Counted from the first letter of the stretch, positions 16,201-25,169 are shown. The stretch: 64,000 bases of DNA from Bacteroidales bacterium (GCA_024401295.1 JAKSLG010000001.1:186001-250000), one strand, 5' to 3'. Notes: generated by a model not told the origin, from the letters alone. Program-made: numbers and translations.

Positions 16201-17254
16201 TCGATTCTATCAGATTGATAACCGACAGAATGCAGCGTACACAGGAACTGGTATCGGTCTCCATTTCGCACGAAGCATTGTGAATCTCCATGGTGGAACG
16301 ATTTCGGCACGAAATAGAGAAGATGGCCTTGGTGCTATTTTTACGGTCATTATTCCTCGTCATCAGAAGGATGAAATGCCGTACGAGCAGGTTGTTGCAG
16401 AAAGAAGAACAGTTAGTGAGCCAGAACTTGAGGAGCATAGTCTTGTTCAGGTTAAACGACACAAGCCTCAGACAAATAAACGCGTTTTGATTGTTGATGA
16501 TGAGGCTGAGGTTAGTCAGATACTTGTCACAGAGCTCTCGAAGGTGTTCCGTGTTATCTCTTGTACCAATGGCAAGGAGGCATACGATATTTTACGAAGC
16601 GAGCACATCGATGCGGTCGTTTCAGATATCATGATGCCGGTCATGGATGGTCTGACTCTCTGTCACAAACTGAAATCTAACATCACGATTAACCACATTC
16701 CGATTGTACTTCTTACGGCCAAGCATTCCGACGAAGATCGTAACAGAGGCCTTTTGACAGGCGCTGATGCATATATCGCTAAGCCGTTTGATCTCGAAGA
16801 ACTCAAGAATACGCTCTGCAGTATTATTGAAAATCGTGATCGTATTATGAATCGTTTCGCAACGGTACAAAACAATGAGACACAAGAAAAGAAAGTTGTA
16901 AATCTTCGTACCGTCGATGAGGTCCTCATGGAAAAAATTACAAACTACATCGAAAAGAATATTGCTGATCCAGATCTCAATGTTGAAAAAATGGCATCGC
17001 ACGTCGGACTCAGCCGTGTTCATATGCACCGAAAAATCAAAGAGATAACAAGTCAGAGCGCACGCGATTACATACGTAATATACGATTGCGACAAGCCGG
17101 CATTTTGCTCGGTGAAAAACGTTTGAGCATCTCCGAAGTGGCATTCTCGTTGGGATTCTCTAACTTGTCGCATTTCAGCACGTCATTCAAGGAGATGTAT
17201 GGCATGTCGCCTAGTGATTATATGAACGAAAAATTAAGTGATCAATCTGAATAG
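13232..17254 (+). CDS. Hybrid two-component sensor kinase/response regulator (HTCS)
   Basis: This 1340-residue one-piece regulator is typical of Bacteroidota. In order it has a signal peptide (MRIFFVILVFVASAIGVFAQ), about 670 residues of periplasmic two-bladed-set beta-propeller repeats (recurring GxxWxGT/LWLA motifs), a Y_Y_Y domain (about 700-765), a membrane segment (about 772-796), a histidine kinase (phospho-His in NISHEIRTPL near 828, N-box NLYSNAIKF, GTGIGL), a receiver domain (phospho-Asp in VSDIMMPVMDG near 1131), and a C-terminal AraC-type DNA-binding domain. Such proteins usually sense glycans and switch on neighbouring susC/susD loci. None is present here; fbp follows by 2 bp. I start at 13232, where the signal peptide begins. 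Confidence 0.95.
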   Translation: MRIFFVILVFVASAIGVFAQKVKLITDEERLSNSLVNHVYQDSRGYIWISTEDGLNSFDGMTVTSYQAGDAENAMSSSYIQRVFEDSSGRLWIGMMNGICIFNRETGDFRRVECEEYGEIVKPHVADIVEDKSGDVWFVTSGRGILKYDATVQKAVRDMSVLGQNSDIYLSAALVDKLGYLWVAPSSCSYVYRCNVDGTWNERIYLENNAQISDNSQIIEAYGHVYLSTDHSGIFCYDEHAHKFRHIDTVENALIFSICSFNNKLFIGTDGQGLYTYDIQTQKVEQKEFFTPQIDFHKAKIHSIMFDWNGNIWLAVFQKGVLYMPHSLSPFENYGYHPNGWNNIGSGCVMSVFRDHNGLWVGADSDALYYVDDDGKSSHYENGMPKTIMGIEPEGENRLWLASYDDGLYLFDKTTKSAVSKNNMLEAVSPSYNRRTICMAHDNKGRLWLGTFGNGIFCIDGNRVKNYVSTSEIIDFTLNEPVNNWINAICTYGDEVWFCTYNGLCCYNTVHERFVPIGDELYKAFIGKVVSDIEFDDTGKMWLATAIGLAVYDPTNHSLDIINRERGIASNGVISVCVDKMGYVWAGTYAGLSRYDTETQLFNNYYSHDGIQGNQFSRAAVDIDSNTGQVFIGGTNGVTRLRPFGKEKTDLRMSVSITHFYLNGREVFMGDLSGGKPVVDKAVVDADRFSFSYGEKTFAFDLSSFNFINPELITYEYKMDGYDTEWNQTQNGDSRISYSNMPPGEYTLNVSSRIGGSNSSVKQVKIEILPLWWQTTWAKALYVALALLALVLLYAAMRFRMKMKQEFVRQQQEHNIEEAKFQFFFNISHEIRTPLTLILNPIKELMRKAEPSSDEQRSYATIHRNAMRILRLINQLLDMRKIEKGQMVMHYKQTDIEKLIDSISQFFTASAAAKKVKFRLINVLNDNIVAVDPDYFDKVIYNLYSNAIKFTSDKSEIVTQVSERSDGRIAIEVIDCGCGIEPDKLEMIFNRFYQIDNRQNAAYTGTGIGLHFARSIVNLHGGTISARNREDGLGAIFTVIIPRHQKDEMPYEQVVAERRTVSEPELEEHSLVQVKRHKPQTNKRVLIVDDEAEVSQILVTELSKVFRVISCTNGKEAYDILRSEHIDAVVSDIMMPVMDGLTLCHKLKSNITINHIPIVLLTAKHSDEDRNRGLLTGADAYIAKPFDLEELKNTLCSIIENRDRIMNRFATVQNNETQEKKVVNLRTVDEVLMEKITNYIEKNIADPDLNVEKMASHVGLSRVHMHRKIKEITSQSARDYIRNIRLRQAGILLGEKRLSISEVAFSLGFSNLSHFSTSFKEMYGMSPSDYMNEKLSDQSE

Positions 17255-17256
17255 AG

Positions 17257-19236
17257 ATGAATAACAACGAAGAAGAACTGAAACAAGACGTACGTTTTCT
17301 CGAACTTTTATCAGAGAAATTTCCAACAGTATCAAGTGCTACAACAGAAATAGTTAACCTTCAGGCCATTTTGAGCCTTCCTAAAGGAACTGAGCATTTC
17401 CTCTCAGATCTGCATGGCGAGAATACCGCATTTACTCACGTGCTTAAAAACGCGTCGGGAGTTATTCGCCGTAAAGTCGATGATCTGTTCGGCATGAACA
17501 TGCGACAGCAGGATCGGGATGCTCTTTGCTCTTTGATATATTATCCAGCTGAAAAACTTGAGCAAATCAGAAAACTCGAAATAGACATTGACGATTGGTA
17601 TCGCACAACGCTCTTTCAGGTCGTTGCTGTGGCTCGTGTTGTCGCTTCAAAATATACTCATTCAAAAGTCCGCAAGTCACTTCCTCCGGAGTTCGCTTAT
17701 GTCATTGAAGAGCTGCTCTACGAGAGTCAGACCGACAGCGACAAACAGAACTATTATTCTTCGCTGATAAACTCAATTGTCGATATTGGACGATCTGAAG
17801 AGTTTATAATAGCGATTAGTGAGCTCATTCATCGCCTGATTATCGATACACTACATATTGTTGGTGATGTATATGACAGAGGATCTGGGGCTTATGATAT
17901 CATGGAGACTCTTTGTGACTATCATGATTTCGATATGCAGTGGGGAAATCACGATATTTCATGGATGGGCGCTGCCGTGGGCAATTTGGCTCTCATTGCA
18001 AATGTCGTACGTATCTCAATCCGCTACGCTAACGTCGAAACGCTCGAAGAAGGTTATTCTATCAACCTCTTGCCTTTGGCTACTTTTGCCATTGACACGT
18101 ATGGCGACGATCCATGCGAAGCATTTCAGGCTCAGGAGTTTGAGGTCAATAGCCGTATGCGACGTTCCATGCAACTCATGGCAAAGATGCATAAAGCCAT
18201 TTCAATCATACAGTTTAAGCTTGAAGGCCAGATTATAAAACGTCGTCCCGAATACAAGATGGAAGATAGGAATCTTCTACATCTTATTGATTATGAAAAA
18301 GGGACGATAACGATTGCAGGGAAGACTTATCCACTGCTCGATACGAATTTCCCAACAATCGATCCTAAGGATCCATACAAGTTGAGCACTGAAGAGGAGC
18401 AACTCATGAAGCAGCTTCATCACTCGTTTACTACGAGCGAGAAAATGCAGAAACATTTGCGTTGTTTCTATCATCACGGTAGTCTTTTCCTCGTTCGCAA
18501 CAACTGTCTGCTCTATCATGCTGCCATTCCGCTAAATAACGATGGTACTTTTAAGGAGGTTGAAATTGATGGTCAAAAGTATAAGGGCAAAGCTTTGATG
18601 GAGCGCATTGACCAAATCGTGCGTATCGCATATTTTGGTCAGCATGGTTCAGAAGAACACAGCAGCGCCATCGATTATATGTGGTATCTGTGGTGTGGTC
18701 CGGATTCGCCGCTTTACAATAAAGATAAGATGACGACATTTGAGCGTTATTTTATTGGTGACGAGGAACTTTGTAAAGAGGTAAAGGGCGCATATTATGA
18801 ATTGAGCAATCATATCGAGACTTGTGATTATATTATGCAGGAATTTGGTCTCGATCCGCAGATTTCGAGAATTATTAATGGACACATTCCTGTCCGCACG
18901 ACGCGTGGCGAATCACCGTTGCGTGCAGAAGGCAAACGACTTGTTATCGATGGTGGATTCTCAAAGCCGTATCATGAAACGACGGGTATTGCTGGATATA
19001 CGCTCATATACAACAGTCATGGCTTGCATCTCGTTCAACATGAGGCTTTTGAAAATAAGGAGAAAGCCGTCATTGCGGGTTCTGACATCCATAGCCGAGT
19101 GCAACTTGTTGAATTCAAATACCATCGAATGCTTGTGCGTGACACCGACAGAGGTCGTGAACTACAGGGCCAGATTGATAATCTGAGAAAGCTCCTTTTA
19201 GCCTATAGACATGGCGTGATAAAAGAGAAGGCTTAA
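17257..19236 (+). CDS. fbp: Fructose-1,6-bisphosphatase, class III
   Basis: This enzyme hydrolyses fructose-1,6-bisphosphate to fructose-6-phosphate in gluconeogenesis. The 659-residue protein is of the large class III type first known from Bacillus, with a calcineurin-like metal centre: FLSDLHGEN (about residue 51), GDVYDRGSG (about 203) and GNHDISWMGA (about 230), and a further HIPVRTTRGESP segment near the C-terminus. It begins 2 bp after the hybrid regulator and so is very likely cotranscribed with it. Its stop codon overlaps, tail to tail, with the AlkD-like gene. Confidence 0.95.
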   Translation: MNNNEEELKQDVRFLELLSEKFPTVSSATTEIVNLQAILSLPKGTEHFLSDLHGENTAFTHVLKNASGVIRRKVDDLFGMNMRQQDRDALCSLIYYPAEKLEQIRKLEIDIDDWYRTTLFQVVAVARVVASKYTHSKVRKSLPPEFAYVIEELLYESQTDSDKQNYYSSLINSIVDIGRSEEFIIAISELIHRLIIDTLHIVGDVYDRGSGAYDIMETLCDYHDFDMQWGNHDISWMGAAVGNLALIANVVRISIRYANVETLEEGYSINLLPLATFAIDTYGDDPCEAFQAQEFEVNSRMRRSMQLMAKMHKAISIIQFKLEGQIIKRRPEYKMEDRNLLHLIDYEKGTITIAGKTYPLLDTNFPTIDPKDPYKLSTEEEQLMKQLHHSFTTSEKMQKHLRCFYHHGSLFLVRNNCLLYHAAIPLNNDGTFKEVEIDGQKYKGKALMERIDQIVRIAYFGQHGSEEHSSAIDYMWYLWCGPDSPLYNKDKMTTFERYFIGDEELCKEVKGAYYELSNHIETCDYIMQEFGLDPQISRIINGHIPVRTTRGESPLRAEGKRLVIDGGFSKPYHETTGIAGYTLIYNSHGLHLVQHEAFENKEKAVIAGSDIHSRVQLVEFKYHRMLVRDTDRGRELQGQIDNLRKLLLAYRHGVIKEKA

Positions 19237-19871
19237 AAATCTATTTGCCATCCGTACTTGTTGGCAATTTCAGAAGCCCGCTCCATTGACATTTCCGATG
19301 TGCGTCCAATAGCGCGCAGTGCATTTAGCATTGCGTTGGTTTCGTATTGCGGTATTGATTCTGTGGCATGGCAATCTATGCTTCTGAGAATTTTTTCTTG
19401 TGTTGACGTGTCTATTTCGCGCCCTTTTAGTAAAGCTCGGGAAATGGCAAGATAGCCTGCAGTTGTCGCAAATGTGTGTTTGGACTCTAAGAATTGTGCC
19501 GCAAATGCGTCAATTTCGTCTATTCGCCACAATGCAAAGAAAGCGCACATTTCAGCCATCTCAGGAGTGTTGATGTGTTCAATCCATAGAGAAAAATCTG
19601 CATTTCTTACGTAGCTGATCTTTATCGCTGCGATAATTTTCAGTTCGCGGATATTAAGCTTCCAAAGTTCTTGGCATTCATTGTCATTAAGCTCAAATTG
19701 TTCTGCGAGAAGTTTAATGTCAGGAAGTGCGACACCATAATTTTCGTCATATTCAAGCATGCCGTTGCGCATCTGTTCTGCTGCAACACCATTCATGCGA
19801 GAACGCATACGCATACGCATTTCGCGCACTTTCTTTTCAAACTCCTTATCCTCGAATACAATATTTATCAT
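19233..19871 (-). CDS. DNA alkylation repair-like (AlkD/HEAT) protein
   Basis: This 212-residue helical protein resembles the AlkD family, HEAT-repeat DNA glycosylases that remove bulky or positively charged alkylated bases. Family-like segments are NYGVALPDIKLLAE, CQELWKLNIRELKIIAAI and the NMLNALRAIG-type end. I could not confirm the catalytic Trp/Asp set, so activity is uncertain. I start at ATG 19871 (MINIVFEDKEF); the longer open frame runs into the tRNA-His gene and its terminator. The gene converges with fbp and overlaps its stop by 4 bp. Confidence 0.72.
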   Translation of the reverse strand: MINIVFEDKEFEKKVREMRMRMRSRMNGVAAEQMRNGMLEYDENYGVALPDIKLLAEQFELNDNECQELWKLNIRELKIIAAIKISYVRNADFSLWIEHINTPEMAEMCAFFALWRIDEIDAFAAQFLESKHTFATTAGYLAISRALLKGREIDTSTQEKILRSIDCHATESIPQYETNAMLNALRAIGRTSEMSMERASEIANKYGWQIDF

Positions 19872-19895
19872 GGCTATGATGATTGAACATATAAC

Positions 19896-19930
19896 AAAAA
19901 AAAGCGACTCGGTATTAACTGAATCGCTTT
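19896..19930 (-). terminator. Terminator after tRNA-His
   Basis: On the minus strand a 12-bp stem (19930-19919 with 19912-19901; one mismatch, one G-U) is followed by a run of eight T residues. It starts 10 bases after the tRNA. Confidence 0.88.
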
Positions 19931-19940
19931 GAAAATCAAG

Positions 19941-20015
19941 GGTGAAAGATGGGACTCGAACCCACGACATTCGGAACCACAATCCGACGCTCTAACCAAC
20001 TGAGCTACATTCACC
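19941..20015 (-). tRNA. tRNA-His (anticodon GTG)
   Basis: The minus strand folds as a normal cloverleaf with the anticodon loop TTGTGGT and T-loop TTCGAGT. The acceptor stem has 8 pairs including the extra 5' G (G-1:C73) that HisRS recognises, encoded in the gene. One position of the acceptor stem (6-67) is U-U. The 3' CCA is not encoded. Confidence 0.97.
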
Positions 20016-20104
20016 ATCTGTTTTGCGCTGCAAAGTTACGAACTATTTTTCTTTATCCAAATATTTCAGATGCAAAATAAATAAAAATATTTGCAACGCA
20101 GCAA

Positions 20105-20134
20105 TAAAAAAGCCCGCTCCGAAGAGCAGGCTTT
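20105..20134 (-). terminator. Terminator after the OmpA-family lipoprotein gene
   Basis: AAAGCCTGCTC and GAGCGGGCTTT (minus strand) pair around a TTCG tetraloop with one mismatch, followed by T residues. It lies 26 bp after the stop. Confidence 0.9.
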
Positions 20135-20159
20135 ATAATGATTTAAAACTTTCTCAAGA

Positions 20160-20894
20160 TTACTTGAGTGTGCCAGCTTCAGCAGCGTCGATCATTGCCT
20201 GTGATGCAGAGATGTAAACCTCTACACGACGGTTCTGCTTACGACCTTCAGCTGTTGAGTTGTCAGCGATAGGCAACTGATAATCAAGACCATCAGCAAC
20301 GATGCGTGATGAGCTGATACCGTTAGCTGTGAGGATGTCCTTAACAGCGTTTGCACGAGCCTTAGATACCTTCTGGTTTGCCTCGAGTGAACCAGTGTTG
20401 TCTGTGTGACCAACAACCTGTACGTTGTAGATCTCACCTGCAGACTCACCAGCAACGAGTGATGCAGCGAACTGCTTGAGAGCTGTCTGGCCAGCAGCGC
20501 CTACGTTAGACTTGCCAGTAGCGAACTGCATTGACTCTTCTGGGAGGTTAACCTTGATAGCGTCGTTGCCATTCTGGTCCTTAACGAGCTCAGCAGCGAG
20601 CTTCTGATCTTCGAGAGCCTGCTTCTTCTTGCCGATCTTGTTACCGATGATTGCACCAGCTGTAGCACCTACTGCAGTACCTGCAGCAGCACCAATGATA
20701 ACTGCCTTCTTCTTGTTCTTGCCTGCGATAGCTGCAACTGCAAGACCTGTACCAGCACCTACTACAGCACCAGCACCAGCACCGATAGCAGCACCCTTAG
20801 TTGTAGACTTAGCAGTTGTGCTCATGCTTGAGCAACCTGCGAATACGAGACCCGATGAAAGGGCTACTGTCAGAATAAGATTCTTAATCTTCAT
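20160..20894 (-). CDS. OmpA-family lipoprotein with glycine-zipper segments
   Basis: This 244-residue lipoprotein has a signal ending in VFAGC (Cys21). Residues 34-88 contain two glycine/alanine-rich zipper stretches of the GAAIGAGAGAVVGAG type that may enter or associate with membranes. The C-terminal half is an OmpA/MotB peptidoglycan-binding domain with the VVGHTDNTGS motif, the SKARANAVKDIL helix and the NRRVEVYI end. It probably links the outer membrane to the cell wall. It is a single-gene unit. Confidence 0.92.
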   Translation of the reverse strand: MKIKNLILTVALSSGLVFAGCSSMSTTAKSTTKGAAIGAGAGAVVGAGTGLAVAAIAGKNKKKAVIIGAAAGTAVGATAGAIIGNKIGKKKQALEDQKLAAELVKDQNGNDAIKVNLPEESMQFATGKSNVGAAGQTALKQFAASLVAGESAGEIYNVQVVGHTDNTGSLEANQKVSKARANAVKDILTANGISSSRIVADGLDYQLPIADNSTAEGRKQNRRVEVYISASQAMIDAAEAGTLK

Positions 20895-21015
20895 AGTTTT
20901 ATTATTGTTGTTTAAAGTTTGTCTTTTGGGGATTGTTACGCAAAGGTGATAAATATGTTTCGAAAGAGATGCCTAAAAAGGTTAAAAAACATTGTTTTTT
21001 GAAACATGATTTCGG

Positions 21016-21342
21016 CTATTTGATGAAAGTGAACATGTTATGAAATATGTTGCCAAGGGGTTTTTGCGCATTTTTTTCTCCCTTGCGTGCTCCGATAATG
21101 CCGCGAATCATGTATATAAGCATGATAATCCAAAATATTTGTGTCAAAATCCAGATGTCAGCAAGGCGTGTCGCAATCCATCCCATAACAAGAAGAATGT
21201 TCAATCCCAATCCCTGACGAAGGTGAAACACGGTCAGTGGATTCCGGAGATTGCATATGTCCGTAGCGAAGAATGCGTATATCCATCCGAAGGGAAGAAT
21301 ATATGCGGCAACCGACATGTTTTTTGATGCGTTATCGTCCAT
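21016..21342 (-). CDS. Small membrane protein, DUF4870/Tic20-like
   Basis: This 108-residue protein has three to four hydrophobic segments (about 9-27, 45-61, 66-84). AAYILPFGWIYAFF followed by HLRQGLGLNILL resembles the DUF4870/Tic20-like family of small inner-membrane proteins, whose role is unknown. On the minus strand TAAATTTG (21372-21365) gives it its own promoter. It stands alone between the OmpA lipoprotein and the divergent DUF4097-like gene. Confidence 0.7.
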   Translation of the reverse strand: MDDNASKNMSVAAYILPFGWIYAFFATDICNLRNPLTVFHLRQGLGLNILLVMGWIATRLADIWILTQIFWIIMLIYMIRGIIGARKGEKNAQKPLGNIFHNMFTFIK

Positions 21343-21481
21343 CTTGTTACGTTTTCTTTGGATGCAAATTTAATGAAATTTATTATTGATGTGCTTGGCT
21401 GATAAATTTCTGATGGCTATGTTTTTCAAAATGTTGGCTCACAAAATCACTTCGAGATGCGTTAATGACGTGTAAAAGTGC

Positions 21482-21489
21482 TATTTTTG
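21482..21489 (+). promoter_or_regulatory. Promoter -7 box of the DUF4097-like gene
   Basis: TATTTTTG matches TAnnTTTG. The predicted start near 21496 rules out the longer open frame that begins at 21465 and supports the ATG at 21534. Confidence 0.6.
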
Positions 21490-21533
21490 CGAAATATAGT
21501 TTTTTGAAAAGGTCTATTAAAAGGTTTTTGAAT

Positions 21534-22604
21534 ATGAAAATGACAAAAATAATCATGGCCGCATTGTTGTTGACATGTGCGGCATCCGTAGAGATTGGTG
21601 CCCAGATTCCGGTCAAGCAGATGGTGACTGTCGCAGAGTCTCAGCAGACTTTGGCTTCGGCAAAGCATCTCGAAATCGAGTCGCAGTTCTGCCGTGTTAC
21701 GTTTGTTGAAGCAGAAGGCGATGCCGTATCATTCGTCGGGAAACTTGAGGCGATGGAAGAAAGCGATGCATACAAGGTTAATGTCGTTGAGAATGGAGAT
21801 GTCGTTAAGGTCAGCATTGAAGTACCTTCTGATGCCAAGTCGTCGTATGCTGGCGAGATGACAATTGGTTTGAAGAACGGTGTTGATGTTAAATTGGTGT
21901 CAACTTCAGGCAATGTTTATGTTGATGGAGTATCGACAAGCAATATAAACATTAATACGACAAAGGGTAAGGTTAATGTCAAGAATTCAGGCGGCAAGAT
22001 TGTTGCTGAGACTAAGAATGGTGACATTACAGTTTCGAAATATGACGGAGAAATCTCTTTGTTGACTGCGACAGGCAAGGTTTCAATTGAAAATTCGAAA
22101 GGAACGTTGGCTGCAGAAACATCAGATGGCGATTTGTCAATGAATGCTTGTGAAGGTCAGATTTCGGGCAAGACAATTGCAGGTAAGCAGACTTACGACA
22201 AGATTGGCGGTAACCTTAATATCAAAGGTAGTTCTGGTGCCGTCAAGGTGTCGGATTGTGAGCTTGAATCTATAACATCGTCGACAAAAGCGGCTACGAT
22301 AAACTTCTTCAAGGTTAAGTCTGTATTCCACATCGAAACTGAACGAGGCCAGATTATCAGTGCCTCATCTGCAAATGGTGTGACACTCACAGGTTCTTCG
22401 GATTTTACGACAACAGAGGGCAAAATCAACCTTACATTGCTAAACAAGAAGGATGAACTTTCGTTTGATCTTGAGCATTCGCAGAAGGGTGACATCGCGC
22501 TTATTGCAAAGGGTGAGCGCACAACGAAGAAGCAGCTTGTCGTAGGCAAGGGCGCAATTCTTGTGACTGGTCGCTCTGTGATCGGCTCTCAGATGTACAA
22601 ATAA
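21534..22604 (+). CDS. Exported DUF4097-type beta-repeat protein
   Basis: This 356-residue protein has a signal peptide (about 1-24, ending IGAQ) and no lipid Cys. The rest is a long series of short beta-strand repeats, such as TTKGKVNVKNSGG, TKNGDITVSKYDG, TATGKVSIENSKG and TSDGDLSMNACEG, about 20 residues each, typical of the DUF4097 putative-adhesin fold, a repeated beta-helix-like surface. Its function is unknown. A single-gene unit followed by rimM with its own promoter. Confidence 0.82.
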   Translation: MKMTKIIMAALLLTCAASVEIGAQIPVKQMVTVAESQQTLASAKHLEIESQFCRVTFVEAEGDAVSFVGKLEAMEESDAYKVNVVENGDVVKVSIEVPSDAKSSYAGEMTIGLKNGVDVKLVSTSGNVYVDGVSTSNININTTKGKVNVKNSGGKIVAETKNGDITVSKYDGEISLLTATGKVSIENSKGTLAAETSDGDLSMNACEGQISGKTIAGKQTYDKIGGNLNIKGSSGAVKVSDCELESITSSTKAATINFFKVKSVFHIETERGQIISASSANGVTLTGSSDFTTTEGKINLTLLNKKDELSFDLEHSQKGDIALIAKGERTTKKQLVVGKGAILVTGRSVIGSQMYK

Positions 22605-22610
22605 AAGCAT

Positions 22611-22618
22611 TATCTTTG
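22611..22618 (+). promoter_or_regulatory. Promoter -7 box of rimM-prfB-lptB
   Basis: TATCTTTG is an exact TAnnTTTG box, 28 bases before the rimM ATG. Confidence 0.65.
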
Positions 22619-22646
22619 CAACGGCATTCTCTAAGCATAGGAATTA

Positions 22647-23189
22647 ATGATAGAAAAGGGTGATTGCATAAAAGTCGGACAACTGACAAAGCCTCATGGC
22701 GTCAATGGCGAGCTTGTCGCACGAGCCGATAGCGGTTTCGATGCTGACAGTTTGATGTATGAGTATATGCTCATTGAAATTGACGGAGGTCTTGTCCCTT
22801 TCTACGTCGAAGATGTGAGGCAAAAGAATGATAACGAAGTTATCGTGAAAATGCAGTACATTGACGGTCAGGAGGAATCTCGAAGGTTTGTCGGATGTGC
22901 AGTGTACATCAGCCGTGACTGGTGCGATGATGAAGCAGGTTCTGACGAATTGTCAGAAGAATCAATCGGAATGCTTAAGGGATTCAAGGCGATTGATGCG
23001 GTGTTCGGTGAATTGGGGATGATTGAGGATGTCGACGATAGCGTCGGTGCGAATCCGCTTTTTGTGGTTGATCGCAATGGAGAGGAGATGCTGATACCGA
23101 TTGCCGATGAGATGATTGCAAATATTGATACAAAAACAAAGACTGTCATGTTCCGTCTGCCGGAAGGTTTGGTGGATCTTAATGACTGA
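22647..23189 (+). CDS. rimM: Ribosome maturation factor RimM
   Basis: RimM helps mature the head of the 30S subunit and binds ribosomal protein S19. The 180-residue protein has the N-terminal barrel (KVGQLTKPHGVNGELVA) and the C-terminal PRC-barrel (NPLFVVDRNGEEMLIPIAD ... LPEGLVDLND). Length is normal. It is the first gene of a unit with prfB (15 bp downstream) and lptB. The common trmD/rplS neighbours are absent. Confidence 0.95.
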   Translation: MIEKGDCIKVGQLTKPHGVNGELVARADSGFDADSLMYEYMLIEIDGGLVPFYVEDVRQKNDNEVIVKMQYIDGQEESRRFVGCAVYISRDWCDDEAGSDELSEESIGMLKGFKAIDAVFGELGMIEDVDDSVGANPLFVVDRNGEEMLIPIADEMIANIDTKTKTVMFRLPEGLVDLND

Positions 23190-23204
23190 TTATATAATAT
23201 AATA

Positions 23205-24320
23205 ATGGTAACACCAGAACAGATAAAAGATATGTCGCAGCGTGCAGCTGCACTCGAGAAATTTTTGGATATTGAGCGTCGTGTGATGGAACTTGCCGAC
23301 GATGAGTTGCGTTCGCAGGCTCCAGGCTTTTGGGATGATGCCAAGAAGGCTGAGGCTCACATGAAAAAGGTTAAAGAGAACAAGAAGTGGATTGAAGGAA
23401 ACAAGGAAGCAAAGCAGGCTGTTGAAGAATTGCAGCTTGCCTTTGATTTTGTGAAAGATGGTGTTGCAACAGAAGAGGAAGTCGATGCGGCTTTTGCTCA
23501 TGCTCAGGATGTTGTTGAACGACTCGAACTCGCAAATATGCTACGTCGAGAAGAGGACCAGCTTGGCGCCGTTCTCAAGATCGTAGCTGGTGCTGGCGGT
23601 ACAGAGAGTCAGGATTGGGCATCTATGCTTTATCGAATGTACACGCGCTACTGCGAACAGAAAGGTTATAAAGTTACGGTTACAAACTTCCAGGATGGCG
23701 ATGAGGCTGGTATCAAGACTGCAACGCTTCAGATTGAGGGCGATACGGTCTATGGTTATCTGAAGAGCGAATCGGGCGTACATCGACTAGTTCGCGTTTC
23801 TCCGTTCAATGCCCAAGGCAAGCGAATGACTTCGTTCACGTCGGTTTTCGTCACTCCACTTGTTGACGATACGATTGAAGTACAGATTGACCCATCTAAG
23901 ATTTCGTGGGACCTTTTCCGCTCTGGCGGTGCTGGTGGACAGAATGTGAATAAAGTAGAAACAGGTGTCCGTCTGCGATATAAGTTCAAGGATCCGGATA
24001 CGGGCGTTGAGGAAGAGATTCTCATTGAGAATACCGAGACCCGTAGCCAGCAGGACAATCGCGAAAATGCCATGCGTCTGCTCCGCTCACAACTCTATGA
24101 TAGAGAGTTGAAACGCCGTATGGCGCAGCAAGCCAAGCTGGAGGCGGGTAAGAAAAAGATTGAATGGGGATCGCAGATTAGAAGCTACGTTTTTGATGAT
24201 CGTCGTGTAAAAGACCATCGAACAAACTATCAGACCTCGAATGTTCAGGCCGTTATGGATGGCGATATAGATGCTTTCGTGAAGGCATATCTGATGGAGT
24301 TCGGTGGCGCTGAAATCTAA
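23205..24320 (+). CDS. prfB: Peptide chain release factor 2, uninterrupted frame
   Basis: RF2 ends translation at UAA and UGA. The 371-residue protein has the stop-codon-reading tripeptide SPF (in [11 protein letters not shown]) and the peptidyl hydrolysis motif GGQ (in [17 protein letters not shown]). In many bacteria prfB needs a +1 frameshift at an in-frame UGA around codon 26. Here the matching region reads Leu21-Asp22 (TTGGAT) and the whole gene is one frame, so that autoregulation is absent. Confidence 0.96.
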   Translation: MVTPEQIKDMSQRAAALEKFLDIERRVMELADDELRSQAPGFWDDAKKAEAHMKKVKENKKWIEGNKEAKQAVEELQLAFDFVKDGVATEEEVDAAFAHAQDVVERLELANMLRREEDQLGAVLKIVAGAGGTESQDWASMLYRMYTRYCEQKGYKVTVTNFQDGDEAGIKTATLQIEGDTVYGYLKSESGVHRLVRVSPFNAQGKRMTSFTSVFVTPLVDDTIEVQIDPSKISWDLFRSGGAGGQNVNKVETGVRLRYKFKDPDTGVEEEILIENTETRSQQDNRENAMRLLRSQLYDRELKRRMAQQAKLEAGKKKIEWGSQIRSYVFDDRRVKDHRTNYQTSNVQAVMDGDIDAFVKAYLMEFGGAEI

Positions 24321-24328
24321 CATTGACA

Positions 24329-25147
24329 ATGGGAATTTTTAGCATATTCAAGAAGGATGATACTGCTGATGCGGCTCTTGATCGTCTCAAGACGCCAGAT
24401 CAGGAACATATGATCCTGCGAACTGACAAACTCGTCAAGATATATGGTTCGCGTCGTGTCGTTGATGGCCCTTCCATCCAGGTGCAACAAGGCGAGATCG
24501 TTGGTCTGCTTGGTCCGAATGGTGCAGGTAAGACAACAACTTTCTACATGACCGTAGGTCTGATTGAACCAAACGAAGGTCATGTCTATCTTGATGATAG
24601 AGAGATAACGGGCTATCCTGTGTATAAGCGAGCTCAACTCGGCGTCGGATATTTGGCACAGGAAGCGTCAGTGTTCCGTACTTTGAGCGTTGAAGACAAT
24701 ATCAAATCTGTGCTTGAAATGACAAAATTTCCGAAAGATTATCAAAAACGCAGAGTTGAAGAGCTTATCGAAGAGTTCGGTCTTGGTCATATTCGCAAGA
24801 GCAAAGGTATTCAGCTTTCCGGTGGCGAACGTCGCCGTACGGAAATTGCGCGAGCCTTGGCAATCAATCCTCGTTTTATCATGCTCGACGAGCCGTTTGC
24901 CGGAGTCGATCCTATTGCGGTTTACGACATTCAGAAAATCGTATCGCAATTGAAATACAAAAATATCGGTGTGCTTATTTCCGACCATAATGTGGGCGAG
25001 ACATTGGCAATTTGTGACCGAGGATACATACAGGTGAGCGGCAAAATGTTCAGAGCCGGAACTGCGGAAGAACTCGCCAATGATGCAGAAGTGCGTCGTG
25101 TATATCTTGGAAACGACTTCATTTTGAGAAGACGTTCTTTCCAATAG
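24329..25147 (+). CDS. lptB: LPS export ABC transporter ATPase LptB
   Basis: LptB powers LptFG in moving lipopolysaccharide from the inner membrane to the outer membrane. The 272-residue ATPase has Walker [12 protein letters not shown]-loop QEAS, signature LSGGERRR, Walker [14 protein letters not shown] and H-loop ISDHNV. It carries about 25 extra residues at the N-terminus compared with the E. coli protein. I choose ATG 24329; a TTG two codons earlier is possible. Last gene of the rimM unit, followed by a terminator. Confidence 0.95.
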   Translation: MGIFSIFKKDDTADAALDRLKTPDQEHMILRTDKLVKIYGSRRVVDGPSIQVQQGEIVGLLGPNGAGKTTTFYMTVGLIEPNEGHVYLDDREITGYPVYKRAQLGVGYLAQEASVFRTLSVEDNIKSVLEMTKFPKDYQKRRVEELIEEFGLGHIRKSKGIQLSGGERRRTEIARALAINPRFIMLDEPFAGVDPIAVYDIQKIVSQLKYKNIGVLISDHNVGETLAICDRGYIQVSGKMFRAGTAEELANDAEVRRVYLGNDFILRRRSFQ

Positions 25148-25169
25148 TTATCAAAGAATTACGAGTTGT

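Noticed and set aside
19872..19982. Extension of the AlkD-like protein upstream of Met at 19871
   Set aside because: It overlaps the tRNA-His 3' half and the tRNA terminator.
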